A stretch of DNA of 64,000 nucleotides from Mycobacterium shimoidei (GTDB taxonomy: Bacteria > Actinomycetota > Actinomycetes > Mycobacteriales > Mycobacteriaceae). Below, one piece after another: positions 52,401 through 61,155 of this stretch. A program made the position numbers and the translations under genes. Where the stretch lies: positions 186,001 to 250,000 of the forward strand of contig LQPU01000028.1 in assembly GCA_002101905.1 (NCBI GenBank), written 5' to 3'. The stretch's first letter is position 1, and each line of letters begins with the position of its first letter. The notes under the pieces were generated by a model, which worked only from the letters and a program-made list of their open reading frames with translations, searched no databases and had not been told where the DNA came from.

Positions 52401-52431
52401 CACCAGCCCGCCCCCTCCTCGGGCTGGTGTC
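52399..52431. terminator. Bidirectional terminator hairpin
   Basis: A perfect 11-bp stem GACACCAGCCC / GGGCTGGTGTC encloses an 11-nt pyrimidine-rich loop. It sits between the convergent acyltransferase and ABC permease genes. There is no long T-run, as is common for mycobacterial terminators. Confidence 0.8.
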
Positions 52432-52440
52432 CGAACCACG

Positions 52441-55005
52441 TCAACTAGTGCGCAGCACCTCTGCCGTCTCCAGCCGCCGTGCATGGATTACGGGAAATAC
52501 CGCGGCGGCCAGCACCAGTACGAAAACCCCCGCGACTCCGGTTCGCAGCGGTAGCCCCAGCACATCCCAATCAATCTTGATGCCGTAGTACACCGGTGAG
52601 CCCAGCGACCACAGATACGTCAGACCCATACCCCCGAACACGGCGAAGCCGGCGACCAGCAAGCCGAGCAGGCCGGCGTTGGCGATGATCACCGCCTGTT
52701 CTTGGCCAGAGGTGACCCCGATCGCCCGCAATGCGGCCCGCTCACGCTTGCGTTGCACAAGCCCGAGCACGAACACGTTCAGCAAGCTAAAGCCGGCGGC
52801 TGCCATCACCACGTACCCCGAGATCGTGAACGGCTCCAAGAATCGGGTGATCCCGCTGGTGGCCACCGAGCGCCACCGCTCGTTGTCGTACACCCACAAT
52901 CCGGCGCCGAGATTGACGAAATCCTCGCGGTGGGCGGTCGCGTCGGCGGCGGACGGATAGGCCACCGCGACCTGGTCGCGCACCGCGGCCCAATCAGAGC
53001 GCGCCAGCGTCTCGGACACCAGGACGATGTCGCCCACCGCTGTGTCATCGATCATCCGTGGATGAAAGATCCCGGCGACCCGAAAACGCTTCGGGCCCTT
53101 GACGGTGGGTAGCTCGACCGTTTCACCCCCGGCGACTTTGAGACGACTGGCGGCAATCTCGCTCAGGCCAACTTCCCCTTCCCGCAAGCCCTGCCACAGC
53201 CTGTCATGGCCACCGCCGGTCGGCTCATAAAGCGCCTCGCTGTACCAATCACCGGCCGTGACACCAATGACGAGGCGCGGCAACGTCTCTGACGAGATTG
53301 TCGATCGCCAGCGCGACGACACGCTCCGCCCATCAGCGGCGCCGGTTACCAGCTTGAACGTGGAGTCGGCGATCCGGCCGTCTCGCTGATCGAGTACGGA
53401 TTGGGCTGCGATCACCAAGGAAGCCGGCAGTCGGTTAGTTTTCTGCGCGGCAACCTCCCTGGCGCCGAGTAGCTGCATGCTGTGTGAGCCGATGGAAAAA
53501 CTGGTGCCTTCGGCGAGTAGTGCGGCGGAGAGAGCGAACAGCATCATGTAGCGCCGGATATCCGCATGCAGCAGACGCCCAACCGCAGGACGCGCGACGG
53601 TCAACAGGTCGATCAATCTCTCGGCGCAGCGCGGGGCACACCACAGCGTCACCAACACCACCCCGCACAACCCCAGCGTCATGCCGTTGATGCCGGCGTT
53701 CAGCGGCAGCGACCCGTGCTCGAAGATCCTCAACACGACGACGGCGCTTGCCAGCATGCCCGGCCCGACCACCAGCGGCCACATCGGCATCTTCCTCGCG
53801 CGCTGCACCCCACCGGCGCTTGCCATCGACGCCAACGGTCCTTCGCGGACCAACCTGGCGGCCGGTCCGATCATCGTGAGGATTCCGCAGACGATCCCCG
53901 CGGCCAGCGCGCTCACAACTAAGTTCGGGGTGAAGTGCGCAGTGATGGTGCCGCCGGAACCAGCCAACATGGATCGCCCGAACCGGTTCACCAGGTACGT
54001 CCCCAGCAGGAAACCGCTGGGCAGCCCCAGCAGTCCTCCGAGAACACCCACCACGGCGCCCTCGCCGAGCATCCCACCGAACAACCCGACCGGTTTGGCG
54101 CCGATCGCGCCGATGGTTCCCATCACCGCACGGCGGTCCTCGACGGCCAGCAGGATGGTGTTGACGGCGATAAGGAAGCCGATCAGCACTCCGGCGATCA
54201 CGGTCAGGTTGAAACTCTGCGCACCGTTCTCGAAGATGGCCGGCTGCTGCGGGCGGGGCGGGCCCGCTTTTGCGACACCGGCGATCACCCGGTCGATGTC
54301 GGCCCTGATCTGGGCGCCCGGTCTCGGCAGGATGAACGCGGCCGTGGCATAACCAGGTGTGGAGAGCAGGTTCGCGGCGATGTCGGGGGTGGGGGCTAGC
54401 AGCACGTAGCCGTCGTTGATGCCCTTGACACGGTCGAACTCCGAAAACGTCCAACCCAGGTGCGCCGAACGTGGTGGCAGCCCGGGAAGGCGCAATTCTT
54501 CACCGAGCTGTAGGCCATGCCGCTGAGCGATGAGCGTTGGGATCTGCAGGGGTACGCCGGGGCCTTCAGCAGGTTTCTCGTCGCGGGCGCGCTGCTCGCA
54601 GTTGAACGGGCCGACCAACAGCTCGATCCGGCACGAGCCGCCCAGCAGAAAGAACCCGTGCGTGCCGCCGCCTGAAATGTCCACGGGGGTCAAGCCGGCG
54701 ACGGTCGGGATGACCGCCTCTGCTCCTGGCACCTCGGCGCGCAGCCGGTTCACCGTCTCGATCGGCAACCGGCCGCTTATGTTCGGGGTAACCTCGACCA
54801 CCCCGCTGTCGGCGGCGTGGGTGAGCGACGGACCGAACGAATCGAACGGGCGGACAAGCTCGGACTTGAGTATCAAAACCCCGAGGACCACCGTCACCCC
54901 CGCCGCAACGCCGATCACGCTGAGCAGTGTCCGGCGCCAGTCGGCAATCAATGCGGCGAGGTGGATCCGCCGGAAAGCCAGCCATCCGGCGCGCAGCCGA
55001 TGCAT
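52441..55005 (-). CDS. ABC transporter permease, MacB/FtsX type with two permease halves
   Basis: 854 residues from the ATG at 55005 (spaced 7 nt from GAGG); ATG 55011 and GTG 55008 are alternatives. One membrane helix lies near the N-terminus (VIGVAAGVTVVLGVLILKSE), then a long extracytoplasmic domain and an FtsX three-helix bundle (SFNLTVIAGVLIGFLIAVNT onward). The pattern repeats in the second half, ending FVLVLAAAVFPVIHARRLETAEVL. The family extrudes lipoproteins, lipids or peptides, or works mechanically on the envelope. It is coupled to its ATPase gene, which is coupled to paralogue 3. Confidence 0.88.
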   Translation of the reverse strand: MHRLRAGWLAFRRIHLAALIADWRRTLLSVIGVAAGVTVVLGVLILKSELVRPFDSFGPSLTHAADSGVVEVTPNISGRLPIETVNRLRAEVPGAEAVIPTVAGLTPVDISGGGTHGFFLLGGSCRIELLVGPFNCEQRARDEKPAEGPGVPLQIPTLIAQRHGLQLGEELRLPGLPPRSAHLGWTFSEFDRVKGINDGYVLLAPTPDIAANLLSTPGYATAAFILPRPGAQIRADIDRVIAGVAKAGPPRPQQPAIFENGAQSFNLTVIAGVLIGFLIAVNTILLAVEDRRAVMGTIGAIGAKPVGLFGGMLGEGAVVGVLGGLLGLPSGFLLGTYLVNRFGRSMLAGSGGTITAHFTPNLVVSALAAGIVCGILTMIGPAARLVREGPLASMASAGGVQRARKMPMWPLVVGPGMLASAVVVLRIFEHGSLPLNAGINGMTLGLCGVVLVTLWCAPRCAERLIDLLTVARPAVGRLLHADIRRYMMLFALSAALLAEGTSFSIGSHSMQLLGAREVAAQKTNRLPASLVIAAQSVLDQRDGRIADSTFKLVTGAADGRSVSSRWRSTISSETLPRLVIGVTAGDWYSEALYEPTGGGHDRLWQGLREGEVGLSEIAASRLKVAGGETVELPTVKGPKRFRVAGIFHPRMIDDTAVGDIVLVSETLARSDWAAVRDQVAVAYPSAADATAHREDFVNLGAGLWVYDNERWRSVATSGITRFLEPFTISGYVVMAAAGFSLLNVFVLGLVQRKRERAALRAIGVTSGQEQAVIIANAGLLGLLVAGFAVFGGMGLTYLWSLGSPVYYGIKIDWDVLGLPLRTGVAGVFVLVLAAAVFPVIHARRLETAEVLRTS

Positions 55006-55709
55006 CACCATTCCTCGACGAGTGCGGCAGCCTCGACCATGCACGCACGCCCGTCGACGAGGTTCAGCTCGCGGGAGCCGTACCGCGCCGCGGCCTGGTC
55101 GTGTGTCACCAGGACGACCGCGGTGCCGTCTTCGTCTGACAGCGACCGCAGGAGATCCAAGACCTCGACCGACGAGTGACTGTCCAGGTTCCCGGTCGGC
55201 TCGTCGGCGAGGACGATGGACGGCCGCGCCGCCAGCGCGCGCGCCACCGCCACCCGCTGCATCTGTCCTCCCGATAGTTCGGCCGGCCGGTGCCGCGCGC
55301 GGTTGCCGAGTCCGACCCGTTCCAGCAGCTCCTCCGCGCGCGCGTCGGCTGCTCGGGCAGCCATACCGTCCAAAACCAATGGCAACGAGACGTTCTCCAC
55401 CGCGGTCAGCATTGGCACCAGGTTGAAGAACTGGAACACGAATCCGAGGTTGCGTCGCCGGAACGCGGCGCGCGCACCGGTGCTCATCGCCCACATGTTC
55501 TGGCCCGCCACCGCCACCGTGCCGCTGTCCGGCGCATCCAGCCCGCCCGCGATATGCAGCAGGGTGGATTTGCCGGCCCCCGATGGGCCGGTCACGACGA
55601 CGAATTCGCCTGCGTCCAAGCTGAAGTCGAAGTCGACAAGGACGCGCACCTGCTCGTCGCCCCGGCGGTAATTCTTGGCAACGCGCTCGAGCTGCAGTAC
55701 CGGCGTCAT
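55005..55709 (-). CDS. ABC transporter ATPase, LolD/MacB type
   Basis: 234 residues. Walker A is GPSGAGKST, the signature is [15 protein letters not shown], Walker B is [13 protein letters not shown] and the switch His is in [12 protein letters not shown]. The sequence type (DEPTGNLDS) matches LolD/MacB/FtsE ATPases that work with FtsX-fold permeases. Its ATG overlaps the stop of paralogue 3 by 4 bp, so expression of the transporter is coupled to that exported protein. Confidence 0.95.
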   Translation of the reverse strand: MTPVLQLERVAKNYRRGDEQVRVLVDFDFSLDAGEFVVVTGPSGAGKSTLLHIAGGLDAPDSGTVAVAGQNMWAMSTGARAAFRRRNLGFVFQFFNLVPMLTAVENVSLPLVLDGMAARAADARAEELLERVGLGNRARHRPAELSGGQMQRVAVARALAARPSIVLADEPTGNLDSHSSVEVLDLLRSLSDEDGTAVVLVTHDQAAARYGSRELNLVDGRACMVEAAALVEEW

Positions 55710-56407
55710 GGGATCAGACCGCTCAGCAGCTCACCGATATCCGGGATCAGGCCGGTGCTCATCAGTTCGCCGATGTCGCCAATCTCGGCGGGATCGAACG
55801 CGGCGGTCAAATCCTGAACGACCGTGGTGAAATCCAAAGCCTCCGCTGCACTGCTGACCAGCGAAGTAGTGTCCGTCAAAGGATCGAGCGCCGCTGCGGC
55901 CAGGGTGTCGGGTATGACATCTGCAAAGCTTGCCGCGGATGCCAAACCCTCGACGGCGGGCAGATACGGATCGAAGCCGAAAACACCGCCCAGCCACTCC
56001 CATATGGCGGAAAAGGTATTAACGATCGGCACCAAGATGGGGCTAAGGAGAATTTCACCCCAAAAGATGATGCTAAATGTCAAGGCGCCCAAGTAAGACA
56101 ACGTCTCAGTCCACCAGTCGTCGCCGGCGGCAAGGCTGAGCGCGATATCAGCGCCGGGCAGTTCGTCGACCAACGCCCCGCTGAGATCACCGAGGCTCGG
56201 CAGCGCGTCGGCCAGTGAGTCGCCGGCTCCGGTCAGGATGGTGCCCACCGCTTCGATGGGGCCGCCCAAATCGATGATGTCTTCAACCGCGGCAAGCTCG
56301 ACCGCGCGCTGTTCGGTATTGGGCGCGACCACCGGGGTGATGGCGATGAGGCTGGCGGCGACCACGACGACGCCGGCTGTCGCATAAGGGCGAAGCGCTA
56401 ACTGCAT
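55706..56407 (-). CDS. Exported variable-core protein, paralogue 3
   Basis: 233 residues from the ATG at 56407, with GAGGGAG 8 nt upstream. The N-terminal helix is ATAGVVVVAASLIAITPVVA (residues 9-28), followed by an acidic segment EDIIDLGGPIEAVG. The core has YLGALTFSIIFWGEILLSPI and LVPIVNTFSAIWEWLGGVFG. The tail LDFTTVVQDLTAAFDPAEIG ends GELLSGLIP, clearly related to paralogues 1, 2 and 4. It is the first gene of an operon with an ABC ATPase and permease, overlapping the ATPase ATG by 4 bp. Confidence 0.75.
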   Translation of the reverse strand: MQLALRPYATAGVVVVAASLIAITPVVAPNTEQRAVELAAVEDIIDLGGPIEAVGTILTGAGDSLADALPSLGDLSGALVDELPGADIALSLAAGDDWWTETLSYLGALTFSIIFWGEILLSPILVPIVNTFSAIWEWLGGVFGFDPYLPAVEGLASAASFADVIPDTLAAAALDPLTDTTSLVSSAAEALDFTTVVQDLTAAFDPAEIGDIGELMSTGLIPDIGELLSGLIP

Positions 56408-56483
56408 GACCATCTCCCTCGAACGTCACCACGCTTGCGAGTTCATTTCGAGGAATCGTCGCTGGTATTCGGCCGCGTGAACC

Positions 56484-56530
56484 CAGTAGCGCTCTACTGA
56501 GCTTTCGCCAGCTTCGGCGTGCACTACTTA
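56484..56530 (-). promoter_or_regulatory. CAGTAG-box promoter element, paralogue 3/ABC operon
   Basis: The proximal palindrome CAGTAG-CGCT-CTACTG (56484-56499) has perfect 6-bp arms. The distal half-site GCACTACTTA is at 56521-56530, and GCTTTCGCCAGCTTCGGC lies between. It is 76 bp before the ATG, the same spacing as for paralogue 4. Confidence 0.68.
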
Positions 56531-56610
56531 GACTCGCCTGCGAGTCGGCCCGAACTCCTCGAGCCGACGGCGTGCGACTACCGATCGCACAGCAAGCGCT
56601 GACTCGGCAC

Positions 56611-57306
56611 TCACGGGATCAGACCGCTCAGAATGTCACCGATATCCGGGGTCAAACCGGCACTTACCAGTTCGCCGACGTCACCAAATTCAGCAGGATC
56701 GAACGCGGCGGTGAGATCCTGGACGACGGTGGTGAGATCCAACAGCCCCTCTGCACCACCGAACACTGCGGACATGTCCCCCACGGTGCTGTCCACTCCG
56801 GCGGACAACACAGCATCGACTGCACCCGCGCCAAAGACATCTGGGACGCCGCTGTCGAATGCCACCGCGGCGTACGGATACGGGTCGAAGCCAAAGAAAT
56901 CCGCAATTGCCTGCCAGGTGAGTTGCAAAAACCCAGCCCCTGGGACCAATACACCCCAGAAAAGCAATCCGAACAGAGCGGCAAGACCGGTGACCACCCA
57001 TCCCTGGATCTCCTGCCAGAAGTCGGTGATCGCGTCGAGCGCCGGGGGATCTGCGGCAGCGCTCAACACGCTGTCGAGGTCGGGCAGTCCGTCGCCGAAC
57101 GCTGCGCTGAGATCACCGAGGCTCGGCAGCGCGCCGGCCAAGCCCACCGCTTCGATGGGGCCGCCCGAATCGATGATGTCTTCAACCGCGGCAAGCTCGA
57201 CCGCGCGCTGCTCGATATTGGGCGCGACCACCGGGGTGATGGCGATGAGGCTGGCGGCGACCACGACGACGCCGACTGTGGCATAAGGGCGAAGCGCTAA
57301 CTGCAT
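56611..57306 (-). CDS. Exported variable-core protein, paralogue 4
   Basis: 231 residues from the ATG at 57306. The N-terminus is nearly identical to paralogue 3 (ATVGVVVVAASLIAITPVVA, EDIIDSGGPIEAVG). The core is different (IQGWVVTGLAALFGLLFWGV, LVPGAGFLQLTWQAIADFF). The tail LDLTTVVQDLTAAFDPAEFG ends GDILSGLIP. It lies just upstream of paralogue 3 in the same direction, 203 bp away, but carries its own promoter element. Likely a secreted or anchored envelope protein of unknown role. Confidence 0.75.
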   Translation of the reverse strand: MQLALRPYATVGVVVVAASLIAITPVVAPNIEQRAVELAAVEDIIDSGGPIEAVGLAGALPSLGDLSAAFGDGLPDLDSVLSAAADPPALDAITDFWQEIQGWVVTGLAALFGLLFWGVLVPGAGFLQLTWQAIADFFGFDPYPYAAVAFDSGVPDVFGAGAVDAVLSAGVDSTVGDMSAVFGGAEGLLDLTTVVQDLTAAFDPAEFGDVGELVSAGLTPDIGDILSGLIP

Positions 57307-57382
57307 GACCATCTCCCTCGAACGTCACCACGCTTGCGGATTCATTTCGAGGAATCATCGCCGGTATTCGGCGGCGCGAACC

Positions 57383-57430
57383 CAGTAGGGACTTACTGAC
57401 TTTCGCCCGGTTTCGGCGTGCGCTACTTAG
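57383..57430 (-). promoter_or_regulatory. CAGTAG-box promoter element, paralogue 4
   Basis: The proximal palindrome CAGTA-GGGACT-TACTG (57383-57398) lies 76 bp before the ATG. The distal half-site CGCTACTTAG is at 57421-57430, and ACTTTCGCCCGGTTTCGGCG lies between, nearly identical to the paralogue 3 and hydrolase promoters. Confidence 0.65.
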
Positions 57431-57457
57431 ATTCTCCCGCGAATCGGCCCGCTAAGA

Positions 57458-58090
57458 CTATTGATCGCGCAACCGCGGCACGTCGTCGGGGGAACGCACG
57501 AGCGCGTACAACGCCATTCGCCGATTCGACATGTCATGTTCGCCGAGGAAGACGCACCCGGCTCGCTCGCAGAATTTACGCGCGACGGTGTTGCGGTGAT
57601 CGGGGTCGAACATGATGCGCCGGCAATTTGGTTCCTGGCCGAGCACGCTGGCCACGAAATGCGGCAGCAGATAAGGGCCGATGCCTTTGCTCAACAGGTC
57701 CAGGTCGGCGATGGCGGCGTGTATGCCCAGATCATAGGGATCAGCCTCATACCGCGTAGCGATGGAATCCTTTGCGGCACGATACAGTTCGACGTAGCCG
57801 CCTTCCTTTCCCTCCAGGCTGCCGACGAACGGGCGGGAATACTGCCCATTGATCTGTGCCTCCAGGTATCGCGACCAGCGGTCCGGCGGCCAGGCGGATT
57901 CCCACGCCTCGACCAGATGCGGCCGGTTCATCCATTCCGAGATCATCTCGGCGTCGCGGACCGGATCGGCCAGGCGAAAAGCGTACGGTTCGGGCACCTC
58001 GGCCTCCGATGGCGGTGCCGGGACCTTGCGCACCTCGTCGGGCAAACCCTCGGTCAGCTCCCGCGGCAAAATCGGTTCGGTGTCACTCAT
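57458..58090 (-). CDS. mbtK: Mycobactin lysine N6-acyltransferase (GNAT)
   Basis: 210 residues. It matches M. tuberculosis MbtK (Rv1347c) along its length: [44 protein letters not shown], the acetyl-CoA region [32 protein letters not shown] and [17 protein letters not shown]. The enzyme acylates the hydroxylysine side chain during mycobactin synthesis. No other mycobactin gene is in the window. A regulator box for iron (IdeR) is not obvious in the short upstream gap. Confidence 0.92.
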   Translation of the reverse strand: MSDTEPILPRELTEGLPDEVRKVPAPPSEAEVPEPYAFRLADPVRDAEMISEWMNRPHLVEAWESAWPPDRWSRYLEAQINGQYSRPFVGSLEGKEGGYVELYRAAKDSIATRYEADPYDLGIHAAIADLDLLSKGIGPYLLPHFVASVLGQEPNCRRIMFDPDHRNTVARKFCERAGCVFLGEHDMSNRRMALYALVRSPDDVPRLRDQ

Positions 58091-58124
58091 GTCGACCAGG
58101 GAGCCTACCGAAGCGCAGGGTGAA

Positions 58125-58484
58125 TCAGGCTCGGCCGGCTCTGAGCAGCTTGGCTAGCACCGCCGCCTGGCTGATCTCCACGTCACGGGTGGCGGTCACC
58201 AGCGTCAGGGGACCAGCTTTGGCCAGTTTGCGTAGTTCTGCCAGCGCCTCGCTGCCGGCAAGCTCTTCGGTATACCGTGCCGCGAACTCGTCGAACCGCT
58301 CCGGCTTGTGGCCGTACCAGTCGCGTAGTTGCTTGGACGGGGCGACATCCTTACACCAAATGCCCACCCGTGGGTCGTCCTTGCGGAACCCGCGCGGCCA
58401 CACCCGGTCCACCAAGACGCGCTGGCCGTCTTCGCCGGTCGGGTCGTCGTAGACCCGGGCTACCCGGATACGGGTCATGGCCAT
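58125..58484 (-). CDS. DUF488 family protein
   Basis: 119 residues from the ATG at 58484; ATG 58478 is the alternative and no strong ribosome-binding site separates them. The pattern is that of DUF488: [60 protein letters not shown] and [15 protein letters not shown]. The function of this family is unsettled. It lies 34 bp after mbtK's start on the same strand and could be cotranscribed with it. Confidence 0.85.
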   Translation of the reverse strand: MAMTRIRVARVYDDPTGEDGQRVLVDRVWPRGFRKDDPRVGIWCKDVAPSKQLRDWYGHKPERFDEFAARYTEELAGSEALAELRKLAKAGPLTLVTATRDVEISQAAVLAKLLRAGRA

Positions 58485-58661
58485 GAAGCGAGGATAGCTC
58501 CGGCGGCCCGGCACAAACGTCAACGCCTACAGCCCTTTTCTGGTAACGCCGCGCCAGCAATCTGCAAACGTTTAGTTCCACACAGGTCGGGGTATCCGCG
58601 CTGCTAAGCGAAGCAAATCTGCCCCCATCTGTCCCCTTACCTCACACTGGAGGTGTTCGGC

Positions 58662-59228
58662 ATGTCCGAGATGATCATTCAATCGCCCGACGAAGTTATC
58701 GCCTTCCTCAAGGCGCAGCACAACCTTATTGAGGACATGTTCGACCAGGTGCTGCACGCGTCGGACCCGCAAGCGCGGGAGAAGCCCTTCGTACAGTTGC
58801 GTCAGCTGCTCGCCGTCCACGAGACAGCCGAGGAAATGGTGGTCCATCCCCGGGCCCGCGGTGAGCTGGCGGCCGGCGATGCCATTGTCGACGCCCGACT
58901 CAAAGAAGAGCACGAGGCCAAGGAGCTGCTGTCCAAGATCGAGGGTCTCGACGTTACGTCGCAGCAGTTCATCGACGAGCTCACCAAGCTCAGGGACGCG
59001 GTCCTCGAGCACGCCCAGCACGAGGAGAACGAAGAATTCTCCAAACTGCAGCGGCAACTCAACGACGACGACCTCAAAAGGATGGGAACCGCCGTGCGAG
59101 CAGCCGAGGCCATCGCTCCCACCCGTCCGCATGCCGGCGTGGAGTCGGCGAAACTGAATTTCGCGGTCGGCCCGTTCGCGTCATTGCTCGACCGCGCTCG
59201 TGACCTGATCGCGCACGGCATCGGCTAA
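58662..59228 (+). CDS. Hemerythrin HHE-domain protein
   Basis: 188 residues from the ATG at 58662, chosen for GGAGG 8 nt upstream. The iron-binding His/Glu set is visible in KAQHNLIEDMFD, LAVHETAEEMVVHPRA, KEEHEAKELL and EHAQHEENEEF. Single HHE proteins in mycobacteria bind di-iron and influence redox stress or sigma-factor output. It stands alone, convergent with the deacylase gene. Confidence 0.9.
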   Translation: MSEMIIQSPDEVIAFLKAQHNLIEDMFDQVLHASDPQAREKPFVQLRQLLAVHETAEEMVVHPRARGELAAGDAIVDARLKEEHEAKELLSKIEGLDVTSQQFIDELTKLRDAVLEHAQHEENEEFSKLQRQLNDDDLKRMGTAVRAAEAIAPTRPHAGVESAKLNFAVGPFASLLDRARDLIAHGIG

Positions 59229-59243
59229 CGGGAGGGTTGACGC

Positions 59244-61004
59244 TCAGCGCGCTCCCCGCACCAACCGGCCCGGGCGCGCCCCGGTGTCGACGCCGTCGCG
59301 GCGGGTCACCACGCCGTTGACGATCGTGGCGCTGTACCCGGAGGCACCCTGGACGAGCCGGCTGCCGCCGGCCGGCAGGTCGTAGGCCATCCGGGCAGGG
59401 TGCAGCGTGAGCGCATCCATGTCGATCACGTTGACGTCGGCCCTCTTTCCGATTTCGATCACCCCGCGATCCGAGAGCCCGAACAGCTGCGCGGTGTCGT
59501 GCGACTGCTTGCGGATGACGTACTCCAGCGGCAGCTTCTGCCCGCGGCGACGATCCCGCGCCCAATGCGTCAACAGGAAGGTCGGGTACGACGCGTCACA
59601 AATCATGCTGCAGTGAGCGCCGCCATCCGAAAGCCCGACCACGCCCGCAGGATGCGTGAGCATCTCGCGGATCGCGTCATGGTTGCCGTAGGAGTAGTTG
59701 TAGAACGGCAACATCAGCATCGCTGTGGCATCGCGCTCGAGCATCAGGTCATAGAACGTGGCCAACGGATCCTCACCGCGCTCGGCGGCGATTTTCGCCA
59801 CGGTTCGCTCGTCGGTCGGCTCGTAATCGGGAGGATCACCGAGCGCATACATCCTGCCCATCGAGTATTGAGCCAGGGCAAACATGTTGTCGAACAACCG
59901 ATTTGGGTCGGGCGGAAGATCCTCTTCGTTCACGATCGCCGCCTTGACCGCGGGATCGGCGAGGCGCTGCGCCAGTTCCTCGGGGCTGCATTCGGCCTTC
60001 AGCCGGCGAAAGGTTGGCCGGTGGGTGAATGGGTGATGCCCGGGAAAGCCGAACAGCATGCCGAACGGCCGCGCCGCGATCTGGGGATACAACCGGCTCC
60101 CCGCCGCGTGCGCGGCCGCCGAGATGTCCAGCTGCTCGCGCCACAGGTCGGGGGCGGCGTCCACCTGGATCATGCCGAAGGAGATCGGCCGGTCGATCTC
60201 GGCGCCCAGGCGCCGCATCCACTCCAGTTCCTTCTTGGGCGCGATGATGTCCTCCCCCGCGACGCCTTGCGGGGCCAGCTCGAAGACGGCCTGGCCACCG
60301 GCCGCCATGGCCCGGCCCAGCCCGAACAGCTCATCCTCGGCGGCATAGGTGCCAGGTACCGGTTCGCCGTCGATCGCCCGATGCCCCAGGGTGCGCGACG
60401 TCGAAAACCCCAGCGCACCGGCCTCGATGGCCTCCTGCACCAGGCGCGCCATCGCCGCGATGTCTTCGGGTGTGGCGGGCTCGTTGCGGGCGCCGCGCTC
60501 ACCCATCGTGTAGGCGCGGACCGCGCCGTGAGCCACCTGGCTGCCCACGTCGACGGCGAATTCGTGGGTTTCGAGGACGTCGAGGTATTCCGGGTAGCTC
60601 TCCCATCCCCAGGTGATGCCCTCGGTGAGCGCCGCGCCGGGAATGTCTTCGACGCCTTCCATCAGGCCGATCAGCCAGTCCTCCCGACCCGGTCGCACCG
60701 GCGCGAAGCCGACGCCGCAATTGCCCATGACGATCGTCGTCACGCCGTGACTGCTGGAGGGCTCGAGCAGGTCGTCCCAGCTGACCTGGCCGTCGTAGTG
60801 GGTGTGGATGTCCACGAACCCCGGCGCGACGATCTTGCCGGTCGCGTCGATCGTCTCGGCGGCCTCGCCTTCCAGCGGGGGGCTATCCGGACCGCGGCGA
60901 GATAGTTCCACGATCTTGCCGTCCTTGACGGCGACGTCGGCGGCGAATCGGTCCGCGCCTGTCCCGTCCACGACGGTGCCGCCCGTGATCTTGAGGTCGA
61001 ACAC
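59244..61004 (-). CDS. N-acyl-D-amino-acid deacylase/amidohydrolase-3 family
   Basis: 586 residues. The start [20 protein letters not shown] and metal motif [16 protein letters not shown] are diagnostic of D-aminoacylase-type amidohydrolases. The catalytic Asp lies in [14 protein letters not shown], and [19 protein letters not shown] and [14 protein letters not shown] form the composite beta-sandwich end. The protein hydrolyses N-acyl groups, dihydropyrimidine-like rings or related amides. The gene is divergent from the Rieske oxygenase operon. Confidence 0.9.
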   Translation of the reverse strand: MFDLKITGGTVVDGTGADRFAADVAVKDGKIVELSRRGPDSPPLEGEAAETIDATGKIVAPGFVDIHTHYDGQVSWDDLLEPSSSHGVTTIVMGNCGVGFAPVRPGREDWLIGLMEGVEDIPGAALTEGITWGWESYPEYLDVLETHEFAVDVGSQVAHGAVRAYTMGERGARNEPATPEDIAAMARLVQEAIEAGALGFSTSRTLGHRAIDGEPVPGTYAAEDELFGLGRAMAAGGQAVFELAPQGVAGEDIIAPKKELEWMRRLGAEIDRPISFGMIQVDAAPDLWREQLDISAAAHAAGSRLYPQIAARPFGMLFGFPGHHPFTHRPTFRRLKAECSPEELAQRLADPAVKAAIVNEEDLPPDPNRLFDNMFALAQYSMGRMYALGDPPDYEPTDERTVAKIAAERGEDPLATFYDLMLERDATAMLMLPFYNYSYGNHDAIREMLTHPAGVVGLSDGGAHCSMICDASYPTFLLTHWARDRRRGQKLPLEYVIRKQSHDTAQLFGLSDRGVIEIGKRADVNVIDMDALTLHPARMAYDLPAGGSRLVQGASGYSATIVNGVVTRRDGVDTGARPGRLVRGAR

Positions 61005-61107
61005 GATTACTCCCTTAGCTGCCGGGCCGGTTGCGCGTCGAGATCGACGCCAGCGTGGGACCTACTCGCATTTTTCCGCGCTGCCGTCGATCTCGGCGCC
61101 CACAAGC

Positions 61108-61136
61108 TACAGTGGGCCACTGTAACACCGTTACAG
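61108..61136. promoter_or_regulatory. Two overlapping palindromic operators upstream of Rieske gene
   Basis: TACAGTGG-G-CCACTGTA (61108-61124) is perfectly symmetric, and CTGTAAC-ACC-GTTACAG (61120-61136) is a second perfect palindrome sharing five bases with it. They are 20 bp before the Rieske ATG. The TetR gene coupled to the Rieske gene is the likely binder. Confidence 0.75.
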
Positions 61137-61155
61137 AGGCGACGGGAGCCTTTCG

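Noticed and set aside
52441..55494. 1017-codon version of the ABC permease
   Set aside because: The first ~160 codons are antiparallel-frame noise over the ATPase gene; the real start is at 55005-55011.
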